This document shows positions 25,683 to 35,863 of a stretch of 63,070 nucleotides of DNA, piece after piece (the stretch's first letter is position 1; the number at the start of each line of letters is the position of its first letter). Source of the DNA: Saprospiraceae bacterium. Lineage in GTDB: Bacteria; Bacteroidota; Bacteroidia; Chitinophagales; Saprospiraceae. The notes below the pieces were generated by a model, which was given only the letters and a program-made list of their open reading frames with translations, had not been told where the DNA came from and made no database searches. The stretch lies in assembly GCA_020629035.1 (NCBI GenBank), contig JAHDEC010000023.1:1-63070 (forward strand), written 5' to 3'. The position numbers and the translations under genes are program-made.

Positions 25683-28600
25683 ATGATAAATAATATGTTA
25701 GTAAAGTTCTCTATGATATCGATTTTCTCTTTGTCAATACTGTTTGGATCAGGCTTGTTCTCCTCAGATTTTGACTACGATAAAGCTTGGAAAGAAGTAA
25801 AAGCCTTCGAACAAAAAGGTCTCCCTGCATCAGCTTTAGAAGTGGTTGAAGAAATCTATTCTAAGGCCAAAGTTGATAAGGAAAATGCCCAGCTAATCAA
25901 GGCAGTACTCATAAAGAGCAGGCTGCATTTTCAGCTAAATGATGTACAAGAAACAACTAAAATTGAAGACCTAAAACTCGAAATAGAGGCTGCAGAAAGT
26001 GAGGAAGTGAAAGCCATTCTCAACTTCCTCTTAGGAGAATATTACCAACAATATCTTAGAAACAACCTCTATAGAATACAACAAAGAACCACTACACCTA
26101 ACGAGTTATCGAAAGATATTAGCGAGTGGAGTCCCACAACTATTCAAGAAGAAGCACAAAAACATATTAGCCAGGCAATGGCTACTCAAGGTTTGGAAAA
26201 AGTAAGCATAAAAACCTACGATCTACTTTTCAATAAAACAGAAATGAAGGATGTCTCTTTGAGAGAAATCTTGTTAGTAAAAGCGATCAGATACTACACA
26301 AACAACAGTAACAACCTACGGGCAAGCCCAGAATCTAAAAACCTTCCCAAAGAAAGTGCTTTTCTAAATAATCAGGATTTCTTGAATCTTATCTACGATA
26401 ATCCAACAAGTAGCACCGAATTTGCGCATAAATACTATCAAGAACTAACAGAGTTGGTGGAACCAAAACCTAAAGCTAGAGCATGGGTTTTACACCACCG
26501 ACTAGCTTTTGAGTTGCAGAAAACTATTTTTCCCAAAAAAGAGGATGCTTATAAATCCATCCTAAAGGAACTTTACAAGCCTAATAAGCCAGGATTCGAA
26601 CAACAAATGGCCGGCTTGATGTTAGTGAATCATTACAAAACCTACGCACGGCCTGGTAATGATCCGAATGATAAGGAACAATCTCGATTACTAGCAATGA
26701 ACTTAATCAATGAATTACTTGATCAATCCATAGATAAAGAAATCAAAGAAAAATTACTTGCTCATAAAGCTGATCTTGAACAAGAAAAACTACACGTGAT
26801 TACTGAAAGCGTTATACCGATAGACGAACATGCACCGGTTAATGTAAGCTTTAGTAATCTATCAGTCTTACATTTTGACTTAGTGAAATTAGCCAGTTTT
26901 GAATCGAATGCTGACCGTAAATACAATGAAGATTTAGTGAAGCAATTAAGGAGTTTTGACCCTGTAGAATCATGGACAGAAAGATACGAAGGAGAACAGG
27001 ACTACGAGCAACATGTAGGTGAAGTCATTTTGCCTAAAATGTCTCAAGGTGCCTATATTTTAGTAGTGTCTAAGAAAGGAATAAAGCAATTAAAAAAGGA
27101 CCAATTATTCTCAATTAACCGCTTTCAAGTTTCTGATCTAAGCTACACAAACTACAGCACAAATGAAGGTAGTCAAGTGTTGGTGGCTGATAGAAACACA
27201 GGCTTACCATTAGCTGGCGTATCGGTAGAATTTCTTAAAACTGAATATAATAGAAGTGCCAGAAAGCAAATGATGATTTTGCTGGGTACCGAAATAACGA
27301 ATGAATTTGGAAAAGTAAGTTTTACAGGAAGTCCAAAAAATCATAACGTATTAATTCAGCTCAAAACTCCATCGGATCAACTATATTCTGAAAATTGGGT
27401 GTATGTAAACCGAAATGATCGAAACCATGTGGCGAGTAACAACGCCTATGTGATGACAGATAGATCTATTTATCGTCCAGGTCAGCGAGTCTACTTTAGT
27501 TCTTTTAATTATCAATGGGATTTTGGGAAAACTCAAGTTTTAGCCAATCAATCGTTCAAGGTGACAGCAAAGAATGTAAACAGAGAAATCATTTTTGAAG
27601 AAAACTTAAGCACAGATGACTATGGAACTTTGCATGGTGATTTTATTATAAGGGAAGGTGATTTAACGGGCGATTATGTTATAGAAATAGCAGGTCTAAA
27701 TACCGGTGTACACCGATCTGGATCAATGTTCAAAGTGGAAGAGTACAAAAGACCAAAGTTTAAGTCAAGTTTTGATAAAATCCAAGAAACTAAAGTACTT
27801 GGTGATGAAATTAGCATTACTGGATCGCTCAGCAGTTTTACGGACTTCCCGGTCCAAAATGCAAGGGTGAAATATGAAATTAGTAAGAAAGATATGCCAG
27901 TAACTTATTGGAGGAGAATTGGCTATCCATCTAACTCGAGCCCAATCACCATTGCCACGGGTGAAGTTAGCAGTAATGATGATGGTAAATTCAGTTTTAG
28001 TTTTGAAACCGAAAGCCTAGAAGAGGGAGACACAGCTGCTAAGTATTACAATATAAAAATTACAGCTGTTGACGAAACAGGTGAGTCTGTCAGCAATGAA
28101 AAATATATCTCAGTAGGCAAGAAACCCTATACCATCGGGATGAACTTCAAGGAAAGCTACTTGACAGGTAATCTTGATGATCTTGAAATTAGCACCACAA
28201 ATTTAGAAGGTGAAGATATTGAGACTGAAAAGACGATTAGTTTTCAGCTTATCAATGCTCCCAAACAGAACTACACAAAGCGATATTGGGCTAGTATTGC
28301 AGACTACTTTTTTGTGCCAAAGGAAGAATTCGAAGCTAAGCTTCCAGACTATTTATATAGGGCAAATCTTACAGATATGTCCACCTGGGAAAAGCAAGCA
28401 AATGCAAAATCTCTAGAGTATACTTTTACTGAACAAGCTCCTACAATACAGTTGAGTCAGGGCTACTATGAAGTAAGTATAAAAACAAAAGATAAAGATG
28501 GAAATGAGGATGAGCTAAAAACCTACCTAAGTATTAATGAGTCATCTTTACTCGGTAGCACACCTTTAAAAGCAGATGGATCGGCTAAAAACTATAAAGT

Positions 28601-31600
28601 AGGCGAAAGCTATGAATTCCCCTTGCTTTCAGTTGAGAATCTTGAAAAGATATTTGTTCAGAAATGGCAAGGAAGGCGTCTTATTTCAGAAGAATGGCTG
28701 CCTATAAAAGGAAAAAAGGTACTTAAAGAAACGATTAAGGAGGAGGACCAAGGTGGCTTCCACTATTCGATACTTGCTTTCTATAACAATCGCTACCAGT
28801 TAATAAATCAATATTTCGATGTTCCTTATTCAAAAGAGTTGATCACGTTTAAAGATGTGGATTTTAGTAAGCACATAAAACCTTCAGAAAAGATAAGTTG
28901 GAAGTTCGATATTGAAGAAGAATTAGAGGATAAGCAAACGTATCAGATTAGCGCATGTTTATACGATGCTTCACTAGATGAAATTTATCCGCACCAATGG
29001 ATGGCAAAATTCTTAGCTAAAAATCCGATGACTAGTTCACTTAGTTTTTATGGTTATCGAGGAGCTATTAACCAAACTATGTATCAACATTATCCAAGAG
29101 GCAACACATACTATAATCTTGACCGTTATCCAATGATAAATTGGTTTGGCTTTATGCATGGAGGACATTATCGAGATGGGTTCGATATGATGGAAGAGAG
29201 TGCAGGAGGAAGACCAAGAATGATGAGAAGTAAAGAAATGTCAGCTCAAAAAAGTATGCCAGCTGATGCTGATGTGGCAAATACTGCTGCGGTAAGTGCC
29301 TTAGGTTCAAATCCTGATGATGCCGAGGCTTGGGTATTAGATCCGCCTAAAATGGAGATAAGAAAAGAGCTAGGAGAAACTGTTTTCTTTTATCCCAATA
29401 TTGAATCAAATAACCAAGGAAGTTTTGACATTAACTTCATCATGAATGATGCAGTATCAAACTTTAAATTATTACTGTTTGCGCATAGTAAAGATATGGT
29501 TTATGGCTTTGATGTCCGTGATGTAATTTCTAAAAAAGAAGTATTAGTAAGACCTAATTTCCCAAGGTTAATAGCAGCTGGCGATAAGATAAATATTCCT
29601 ATTAAAATAGAAAACACTTCAAGTGTAAGTCAAACAGGGAGAGTCAGTTTAACTGCCAATGCGCTCTTGGAAAATATGCAGGCTGGTGTTCAAATCGAAA
29701 ACAATAATCAATCAGTCAGCATAGACCCTGGAAAGTCCGAGACCCTGTTTTTTATGCTTAGTACAGCGTCTTCTGCCATCAGTCCTTTGGAACTTACTGC
29801 TTCGTTTGCTGGAGTGAATGCTAGTGACGCAGAGCAACAAATAATTCCGATAGTTCCTAACCAAACCTTAGTCAGAGAAGGCTACCCATTTTGGATTGAG
29901 CCAGGCAAAAATCTCGCGCTAACTCTAGAAGAATTGGGTATCAAGAATCCACAAGATTTACATCTAGCGACTTTCGAAATAGCCGCTAATCCTATGTTCT
30001 TGGTCTTACAGTCATTACCAGCTCTGAAAAAAGATCAATTGAACATCTCATCTAATGTATTAAGCAATCTGCAAATTTTAGCCCTAACTAGTTCTATGGT
30101 AGCTAAAAATCCAATGTTAAAAGATGCATTGATTCAGGATGCAATACAATCTGAAGAGGGGCCATTAAGCAGAAATGAAGAACTTAACGCTGTATCGCTA
30201 AGTAATAGTCCTTGGCTTAGAGATGCAATGGAAGAAGCCTCAAGACGAGATATCCTCAGCCAATATTTCGATGGAAACAGTATTCAAGATAAAACCGCAA
30301 GACACCTTAAAATGTTAGCTGATTTCCAACATGGGAATGGTGGTATAGTTTGGATTAAAGATGGTAGAGCATCTTTAAATATGAGTATGCTTGTCTTAGA
30401 GAAATTAGGTCGTTTACTTGAAGTAAAAGCGTTTACTCTTGAAGATCTAAGCGCACTAGATATGGCAAACTTGATGCGTTATGTTGATGAGGAGATTAAG
30501 AAAAATTATGAGAAATATTGGAAGAAAAATAAAGATTATCTCTCAGCTGAGATGATCAGATATGCATATATAAAAAGTCTATTTCCCTCTCTTAATAAGT
30601 ATTCAGCCAGTAAGGCACTGAAGCATATCCAAGAGATGACGGAACAACATTGGACAAAACAAACCATTTATTATCAATCTATAATCGCAGCCACCTATTT
30701 ACTAAATAATGAGCAAGCCTTGCCAAATTTAATTTTAGCAAGCCTAAAAGAGCGGATCATTGAAAAGGAAGATCAAGGCATGTATTGGAAAGAGGTGAAT
30801 GATTATTACGCATATTACAATAATCTTATTACCGAATCATACGCCATGGAATTTTTCAGTAAGATGGATGCTGAAATAAGTTACATAAATGGCATGAAGA
30901 AATGGTTGATTGCTAATAAACGTGTTAATCAATGGACAAATCACAGTAATACAGCAGAAGTGCTCCACGCCTTCTTAAGCGTCGGTGATAATTGGATTAA
31001 AAACAAGACAGATGTCAAAATTTCTTTCGATGAGAAAAAACAAGACTTCGAGTCAAATAAAAACTACCAAAAGTACCAATGGTCCCAGTCGAATTTAAAC
31101 AACTTGCCATCAGCATTGGAAATCAAAAACGACAACGAATTCCCAATTTTTGGATTTATCCAAACACAAAATTTCCAATCACTAGCTGATGTTAAAAAGA
31201 CCGAACATGATAATCCCTTAAAAATCAGCAAAGAAATTTTCATTGAACGAATGAATGGTAAGGAGATTTCATGGGAAAAACTTGAAGACCAATCAGTCAG
31301 TAAGGGAGATAAACTAAGATTGAAAATCACCTTGGAAAACGATCGAAGATTATCATTTGTCAGCCTTATTGATCATCGAGGAGCAGGTATGGAACCAACA
31401 AAAAAACTCAGTGGCTTCGAGTACAAAGATGCTATGTATTATTACCAAAGCGTACGAGATGATGGGCAGCATTTCTTCTTTGAAACTTTGCCAAAAGGTG
31501 ACTTTGTTTTCGAATATGATGTGCAAGTTGTCCATGAAGGAAAATATCAGCAGGGTGCCGCAGAAATACAGTCGTTCTATGCGCCAGCGTTTGGTAGTCA

Positions 31601-31631
31601 TACTGAAGGCAAATGGATAAGCGTTGAATAA
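25683..31631 (+). CDS. bacterial alpha-2-macroglobulin family protein lacking the thioester
   Basis: This 1982-residue protein has an N-terminal signal sequence (to about residue 27), a helical N-terminal region (30-370), and a MG-type beta part. It includes an MG2-like domain from VMTDRSIYRPGQRVYFSSF (about 590). The A2M domain lies at about 1215-1305 (AWVLDPPKMEIRKELGETV, then SNFKLLLFAHSKDM), followed by an alpha-toroid thioester-type domain. In active relatives this domain carries CxEQ; here the aligned site reads KKDQ (1449-1452), so no covalent thioester trap can form. Bacterial A2Ms are periplasmic protease inhibitors; this one would have to act by conformational trapping. It overlaps the next gene by 8 bases. 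Confidence 0.88.
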   Translation: MINNMLVKFSMISIFSLSILFGSGLFSSDFDYDKAWKEVKAFEQKGLPASALEVVEEIYSKAKVDKENAQLIKAVLIKSRLHFQLNDVQETTKIEDLKLEIEAAESEEVKAILNFLLGEYYQQYLRNNLYRIQQRTTTPNELSKDISEWSPTTIQEEAQKHISQAMATQGLEKVSIKTYDLLFNKTEMKDVSLREILLVKAIRYYTNNSNNLRASPESKNLPKESAFLNNQDFLNLIYDNPTSSTEFAHKYYQELTELVEPKPKARAWVLHHRLAFELQKTIFPKKEDAYKSILKELYKPNKPGFEQQMAGLMLVNHYKTYARPGNDPNDKEQSRLLAMNLINELLDQSIDKEIKEKLLAHKADLEQEKLHVITESVIPIDEHAPVNVSFSNLSVLHFDLVKLASFESNADRKYNEDLVKQLRSFDPVESWTERYEGEQDYEQHVGEVILPKMSQGAYILVVSKKGIKQLKKDQLFSINRFQVSDLSYTNYSTNEGSQVLVADRNTGLPLAGVSVEFLKTEYNRSARKQMMILLGTEITNEFGKVSFTGSPKNHNVLIQLKTPSDQLYSENWVYVNRNDRNHVASNNAYVMTDRSIYRPGQRVYFSSFNYQWDFGKTQVLANQSFKVTAKNVNREIIFEENLSTDDYGTLHGDFIIREGDLTGDYVIEIAGLNTGVHRSGSMFKVEEYKRPKFKSSFDKIQETKVLGDEISITGSLSSFTDFPVQNARVKYEISKKDMPVTYWRRIGYPSNSSPITIATGEVSSNDDGKFSFSFETESLEEGDTAAKYYNIKITAVDETGESVSNEKYISVGKKPYTIGMNFKESYLTGNLDDLEISTTNLEGEDIETEKTISFQLINAPKQNYTKRYWASIADYFFVPKEEFEAKLPDYLYRANLTDMSTWEKQANAKSLEYTFTEQAPTIQLSQGYYEVSIKTKDKDGNEDELKTYLSINESSLLGSTPLKADGSAKNYKVGESYEFPLLSVENLEKIFVQKWQGRRLISEEWLPIKGKKVLKETIKEEDQGGFHYSILAFYNNRYQLINQYFDVPYSKELITFKDVDFSKHIKPSEKISWKFDIEEELEDKQTYQISACLYDASLDEIYPHQWMAKFLAKNPMTSSLSFYGYRGAINQTMYQHYPRGNTYYNLDRYPMINWFGFMHGGHYRDGFDMMEESAGGRPRMMRSKEMSAQKSMPADADVANTAAVSALGSNPDDAEAWVLDPPKMEIRKELGETVFFYPNIESNNQGSFDINFIMNDAVSNFKLLLFAHSKDMVYGFDVRDVISKKEVLVRPNFPRLIAAGDKINIPIKIENTSSVSQTGRVSLTANALLENMQAGVQIENNNQSVSIDPGKSETLFFMLSTASSAISPLELTASFAGVNASDAEQQIIPIVPNQTLVREGYPFWIEPGKNLALTLEELGIKNPQDLHLATFEIAANPMFLVLQSLPALKKDQLNISSNVLSNLQILALTSSMVAKNPMLKDALIQDAIQSEEGPLSRNEELNAVSLSNSPWLRDAMEEASRRDILSQYFDGNSIQDKTARHLKMLADFQHGNGGIVWIKDGRASLNMSMLVLEKLGRLLEVKAFTLEDLSALDMANLMRYVDEEIKKNYEKYWKKNKDYLSAEMIRYAYIKSLFPSLNKYSASKALKHIQEMTEQHWTKQTIYYQSIIAATYLLNNEQALPNLILASLKERIIEKEDQGMYWKEVNDYYAYYNNLITESYAMEFFSKMDAEISYINGMKKWLIANKRVNQWTNHSNTAEVLHAFLSVGDNWIKNKTDVKISFDEKKQDFESNKNYQKYQWSQSNLNNLPSALEIKNDNEFPIFGFIQTQNFQSLADVKKTEHDNPLKISKEIFIERMNGKEISWEKLEDQSVSKGDKLRLKITLENDRRLSFVSLIDHRGAGMEPTKKLSGFEYKDAMYYYQSVRDDGQHFFFETLPKGDFVFEYDVQVVHEGKYQQGAAEIQSFYAPAFGSHTEGKWISVE

Positions 31632-33345
31632 TTGGCTCCGACATATAGCTTTAATTGCTTTGCTCTTCTTGTTGAATGCTGGTCGAGGAATAGCTTGTTG
31701 TGTTAGCCCATTTCACACTTTTTCGGAGGTATTATTGGATGAGACTTCAGACTATGATCTATTTGTTGTTACTATTGATAGCAGTTGGTATTCAGGGGAA
31801 TGGGCAAATATAGCAAGGGGCAAGGTTAGGCAGGTCTATAGAGGTCAACTTGCAGAAGAAGTTATCATTCACTCTGGAGGGAATACATCTGCTGGGGGTA
31901 TGGCATTATTGCCTGGGGCGTCTTACTTGATCGTTTCAAGGAGTACAAATAATTATGAATATCATGCTTTTGTATGCGATAGCTATTCAGCTATGGCAAG
32001 ATCTGAAAAGCAGCCTCCTCGAGGAAGGGCTTATAAGCATCATTTGATCACTGATCAATATTGGGATTTGAAAAAGAAGTCATACACGGGTAAAGTGAAA
32101 CTTAAAGCTGATGGCCAATTATTTGCCGAAGGTCAAATGGAAAACGGAAAGCCGTCAGGTACTTGGAATCATTTTGTTATGGATGGTGATGCAAAGAGAG
32201 TCCGTTCCACAGTGCTTTATCAAGCGGGTTTAAGACACGGAATTTGCAAATACCGAAAAATGTATCAGCTTGATCAAATAGATAAACAAATCGTGTATGA
32301 TCATGGGATAAAGCGAGTAGAAAGTCATTATGAAAATAATCAGCTTAAGCAAAAACAAAGCTATACCTATCCAGATCTAAAACACGTAATGATTGAAGAG
32401 AGTATCTACGGTGAAAAAGGCAGTCTAATCGAGCATCAATTTACTTATGGAAGTAGTGAGAAATACTTAAATCCACATATCTATAATTCGCAAAGAAAGG
32501 ATAGTGTTTACCAGCATTTTTATGCTAATGGTCAGATAAAAACAACCGGTAAGTATTACCAAGGAGCAAAAATTGGCTGGTGGATAAGCTATGATTCTTT
32601 AGGTAATAATCTTGATTCAAGCTTTTGGGAAAAGCCTGAAGAAATAGATATGGATGAAGTAAGTTATTATGATAATGGAATTATCGCTCTAAAAGGAAAC
32701 TATGTAGATGGACAAAGAGACGGTCTCTGGGTAAGCTATTGCCAAGGCGGAGTTCCTAAAATAAAAGCTAACTACTCGATAGGTAAACTTCATGGTTTAT
32801 ACACAAAACATAGATGTTTGGATGGCAGCATTTATTTAGAAACTCATTATCAAGATGATCTTAAACATGGTCAAGAAATAGGATATGCTCGAGATGGGAA
32901 GACAATAGTTTCATCTGGAGATTATATAAATAATCAAGAAAATGGCGTCTTCAGGAATTGGTTTGATAATGGTCAATTAAGGCAAGAATTGACTTGGGAA
33001 AAAGGGAAGCGAGAAGGACCCTTAAGAGCATATAATAGCGATGGAACGGTGCATAAAATAGGAACCTATAGTAATGATTTTCTCGAGGGATATTATGTCC
33101 AATACTTAGATGGAGGCATAAAAGACAAAGGGAATTACGATAAAGGGAACAAGATAGGAGAGTGGCAAATTAATTACCCTAGAAAAAACATATATAATCT
33201 GTATTTCTTTGATTATCGCACTCAAGAAGAAATATATCGAGGACAAACAACAAGTTACCAGGGTAAGCGACCTATTTCTTTCGAAGAATATGTAAGCTTA
33301 AACGCGAAAGACCCAAACTTTAAACCAGCAAATCTAAAGCGATAG
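31624..33345 (+). CDS. secreted YwqK/MORN-like repeat protein
   Basis: This 573-residue protein has a signal peptide and a Cys-containing N-terminal domain (about 25-130). That domain resembles NTR/TIMP-like domains: CCVSPFHTF, a GKVRQVYRG strand pair, GASYLIVSR, then CDSYSAMAR. The rest is a run of YwqK/MORN-like repeats such as YYDNGIIALKGNYVDGQRDG and FDNGQLRQELTWEKGKREG. The start is TTG at 31624, overlapping the stop of the A2M gene by 8 bases, so translation is probably coupled. Although some databases label YwqK as an antitoxin, no toxin lies here. It may be a binding partner of the A2M; that is inference. Confidence 0.75.
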   Translation: MNNWLRHIALIALLFLLNAGRGIACCVSPFHTFSEVLLDETSDYDLFVVTIDSSWYSGEWANIARGKVRQVYRGQLAEEVIIHSGGNTSAGGMALLPGASYLIVSRSTNNYEYHAFVCDSYSAMARSEKQPPRGRAYKHHLITDQYWDLKKKSYTGKVKLKADGQLFAEGQMENGKPSGTWNHFVMDGDAKRVRSTVLYQAGLRHGICKYRKMYQLDQIDKQIVYDHGIKRVESHYENNQLKQKQSYTYPDLKHVMIEESIYGEKGSLIEHQFTYGSSEKYLNPHIYNSQRKDSVYQHFYANGQIKTTGKYYQGAKIGWWISYDSLGNNLDSSFWEKPEEIDMDEVSYYDNGIIALKGNYVDGQRDGLWVSYCQGGVPKIKANYSIGKLHGLYTKHRCLDGSIYLETHYQDDLKHGQEIGYARDGKTIVSSGDYINNQENGVFRNWFDNGQLRQELTWEKGKREGPLRAYNSDGTVHKIGTYSNDFLEGYYVQYLDGGIKDKGNYDKGNKIGEWQINYPRKNIYNLYFFDYRTQEEIYRGQTTSYQGKRPISFEEYVSLNAKDPNFKPANLKR

Positions 33346-33441
33346 TCGATTGTTTGCTCCATTTTGTCGTTTGAAGGAACGGAAAGACATACTAATTAGT
33401 TTTAATTAGGAAGTTCAACACATACAGATAAAATAGAAACT

Positions 33442-34077
33442 ATGGCAACGATCAGTAACGTAAAAGCAAATAAGATTATTAAAAACCATATGCTACTATC
33501 TATGGGAGCAGGAGCAATACCGATCCCTATTGTAGATTTTGTGGCAGTAAGTGCCATCCAAGTAGATATGATTCGGGCTTTAAGTCAGCAATATGATGTT
33601 AAATTTGAAGAGCATCAAGGTAAAGCATTAATCACTGCTTTAACTGGTACAGGAATCGCAAGGTTGGGAGCAGGTATGATTAAAATTATACCAGTTGTAG
33701 GTTCTGTTTTGGGAGGTGTCACATTTGCTGCTATTTCAGGAGCTTCTACTTATGCCTTAGGCGAGGTGTTTAAAAAGCATTTTGAAACAGGAGGAGACTT
33801 TTTAAACTTTAATGTGGAGAATTTTAAAAATTACTACAAAGAGAAGTTTGATCAAGGTAAGGAAATGGCAAAAGATATGGAGAAGGAAACAAATGAAGCA
33901 CCTTCGTCAGAAAATGGAGAACCGGCTCACATTGTAGATGCCGAAGTTGAAGAAATGCAAACAGCAGATCCATCAGATAATAAGCTAAAGCAATTAGAAC
34001 GCTTAGCTAAATTGAAGAAAAATAAGGTGATTACCGAGGCTGAGTTTAAGAAAATGAAGAAGGAAATTTTAGCTTAG
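33442..34077 (+). CDS. DUF697 membrane protein with C-terminal SHOCT domain
   Basis: This 211-residue protein has the DUF697 core at residues 5-110: GAGAIPIPIVDFVAVSAIQV, then GTGIARLGAGMI, then PVVGSVLGGVTFAAISGAST, giving two membrane hairpins. An acidic linker follows (130-175) and a SHOCT domain at the end (LKQLERLAKLKKNKVITEAE then FKKMKKEI). DUF697 proteins are inner-membrane proteins of unclear function, sometimes beside GTPases; SHOCT is an oligomerisation or nucleic-acid-associated motif. The stop codon overlaps the stop of convergent tsaD by 4 bases. Confidence 0.78.
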   Translation: MATISNVKANKIIKNHMLLSMGAGAIPIPIVDFVAVSAIQVDMIRALSQQYDVKFEEHQGKALITALTGTGIARLGAGMIKIIPVVGSVLGGVTFAAISGASTYALGEVFKKHFETGGDFLNFNVENFKNYYKEKFDQGKEMAKDMEKETNEAPSSENGEPAHIVDAEVEEMQTADPSDNKLKQLERLAKLKKNKVITEAEFKKMKKEILA

Positions 34078-35075
34078 AAAGCCATTCTTGCTTCTGCTTT
34101 AACCGATTGGTTACAAAATATTTCGGCTAGGTATTTATAATAACTTGCCACACCAATCATAGCTGCATTATCAGTGCAATACTCAAAACGAGGGATGTAA
34201 TGATTCCAGCCAAGCTCTTGAGCTGTTTTAGCTAAAGCAGTTCTCAATCCTGAATTAGCAGAGACACCTCCTGCAATGGCAATTTCAGTAATACCATACA
34301 TTTCGCTTGCCTTTTTGAGTTTGTTCATTAGTATAGTGATGATACTCTGTTGCACTGAAGCACAAATATTAGCAAGTTCCTTGTCAATAAATGTGGGATC
34401 TTCTTTGACTTGTTTTTGTAGAAAATATAAAATCGATGTTTTTAGCCCTGAAAAACTAAAATCTAAGCCATCGACCTTGGGCTCTGAAAAAGAGAACTTG
34501 ACTTCACCTTCTTTGGCAAGCTTATCAATGTGTGGTCCCGCAGGATAAGGAAGGCCGATTATCTTACCCGTCTTATCAAAAGCCTCACCAGCTGCATCAT
34601 CAATGCTATTACCTAATACCGTCAGGTCCAAATAATCTTTAACCAATACAATTTGAGTGTGCCCACCTGAAACAGTCAAACATAAAAAAGGAAAAGCGGG
34701 CTTTGGATCTTCCGCAAAGTGAGCCAAAACATGAGCATGCATATGATTTACTTCGATCATCGGCAGACCTAAGCCGAGCGCAAAGGATTTAGCAAAACCT
34801 ACACCAACTAGTAAGCTACCTAATAAGCCTGGTCCCTTTGTAAAAGCTACTGCATTAAGTTCTGAGGCTTCAATATTGGCTTTTTTCAATGCTGCATCAA
34901 CTACCGGAATAATGTTTATTTGATGTTTTCTTGAAGCTAATTCAGGAACCACACCTCCATAAGCTTCATGGACTTTCTGATTAGCGGTAACATTGCTCAA
35001 CACATTTCCATCCTGTATAACAGCTGCTGAAGTATCGTCACAACTCGATTCAATAGCTAAAATATTTGCTTTCAT
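34074..35075 (-). CDS. tsaD: tRNA N6-threonylcarbamoyladenosine (t6A37) transferase subunit TsaD
   Basis: This 333-residue protein is a standard-length TsaD, which with TsaB, TsaE and TsaC makes t6A at position 37 of ANN-decoding tRNAs. It starts MKANILAIESSCDDTSAA, has GGVVPELASRKH, the metal-binding NHMHAH (H111 and H115), FLCLTVSGGHTQ, GEAFDKTGKIIGLPYP, GGVSANSGLR and the final metal aspartate in CTDNAAMIG. All catalytic residues appear intact. It is divergent from the membrane protein at 35288, with a -7 box (35123-35130) and an 8-bp inverted repeat in the shared intergenic region. Confidence 0.97.
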   Translation of the reverse strand: MKANILAIESSCDDTSAAVIQDGNVLSNVTANQKVHEAYGGVVPELASRKHQINIIPVVDAALKKANIEASELNAVAFTKGPGLLGSLLVGVGFAKSFALGLGLPMIEVNHMHAHVLAHFAEDPKPAFPFLCLTVSGGHTQIVLVKDYLDLTVLGNSIDDAAGEAFDKTGKIIGLPYPAGPHIDKLAKEGEVKFSFSEPKVDGLDFSFSGLKTSILYFLQKQVKEDPTFIDKELANICASVQQSIITILMNKLKKASEMYGITEIAIAGGVSANSGLRTALAKTAQELGWNHYIPRFEYCTDNAAMIGVASYYKYLAEIFCNQSVKAEARMAF

Positions 35076-35122
35076 GTCAGGTCAAATAACATTTAATTTA
35101 AAAAAGATGAATACTCAAGCAC

Positions 35123-35130
35123 CAAAATTA
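35123..35130 (-). promoter_or_regulatory. -7 promoter element of tsaD
   Basis: TAATTTTG on the minus strand matches TAnnTTTG, 47 bases before the tsaD ATG. No -33 TTG at the usual spacing was found. Confidence 0.4.
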
Positions 35131-35169
35131 TCTTTTTTTGCATCTTGTAGTGTATTGTTGATAAATATT

Positions 35170-35193
35170 CAATGAAAGAATATTATTTCATTG
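35170..35193. promoter_or_regulatory. 8-bp inverted repeat in the tsaD divergent intergenic region
   Basis: CAATGAAA and TTTCATTG form perfect 8-bp arms around an 8-base AT centre. It lies upstream of the tsaD -7 box and of the gene at 35288, where an operator for either direction could sit. It is weak as a hairpin and has no T-run. Confidence 0.3.
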
Positions 35194-35287
35194 GGTTTTA
35201 GATTAGGGAATGTTTTAGACTTTTATTAATTTTCCTTTTCTAAGAAGATAAAAGGAACGCTTAAAAGCCAAAATTTAAAATTAAGAG

Positions 35288-35863
35288 ATGAAGTTAATTA
35301 TTAGAGCCGCATTAATTTTATTAAACATCGTGTTGATCTATCTATTGGTGATGAACATTAAAGAACCTATTGCCTTTCAAACTGAAAAGACGAAAAGAAA
35401 AGATGCAGTAGTTGAAAAATTAATGGATATAAGAGAGTCACAAGAAATGTATAGAAGGATTACTGGAGAATTTGCTCATACTTTCGATACACTTGTTCAA
35501 GTATTAGAAAATGATTCGATAGTAGACATTAAAGAAATAGGAGATATAGATGCTGGTGAAGAAGTAATCAGAACAGAAATAAAACATTCTGCTATAGACT
35601 CACTAACCAATATGGGAATAAGCCTAAAAGATTTAGACTTGGTACCATTCTCTGATAATGTAAGATTCAATTTTGACGCAGATACGATTACTTATCAGTC
35701 AACATTAGTTTCTGTTGTAGAAGTAGGAACAAAATATAGTAGTTTCATGGGTAAGTTCGCAGACAACAGATATAAGAAATATGACAACTCATATGATCCA
35801 CAGAAACTAATTAAGTTCGGAGATATGGAAAAACCAAATATTGCAGGTAATTGGGAGAACTAA
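35288..35863 (+). CDS. conserved single-span membrane protein, unknown function
   Basis: This 191-residue protein has one N-terminal membrane helix (residues 4-24: IIRAALILLNIVLIYLLVM) and a soluble part beginning with a charged helix (KTKRKDAVVEKLMDIRESQE) and MYRRITGEFAHTFDTLVQ. The helix plus short periplasmic or cytoplasmic domain resembles a pilin- or PilN-like layout, but no prepilin cleavage site is present. No family name could be assigned. It overlaps the DUF3822 gene by 13 bases and is the first gene of the rightward translation-related set, so it works most likely with DUF3822. Confidence 0.7.
   Translation: MKLIIRAALILLNIVLIYLLVMNIKEPIAFQTEKTKRKDAVVEKLMDIRESQEMYRRITGEFAHTFDTLVQVLENDSIVDIKEIGDIDAGEEVIRTEIKHSAIDSLTNMGISLKDLDLVPFSDNVRFNFDADTITYQSTLVSVVEVGTKYSSFMGKFADNRYKKYDNSYDPQKLIKFGDMEKPNIAGNWEN

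Noticed and set aside
31624-33345. YwqK-like protein as an antitoxin of a toxin-antitoxin pair
   Set aside because: No toxin gene is next to it and the partner is an alpha-2-macroglobulin; the label reflects only the repeat fold.
33392-33409. CTAATTA-GTTT-TAATTAG inverted repeat before the DUF697 gene
   Set aside because: All-AT arms with no T-run; expected by chance at this base composition.
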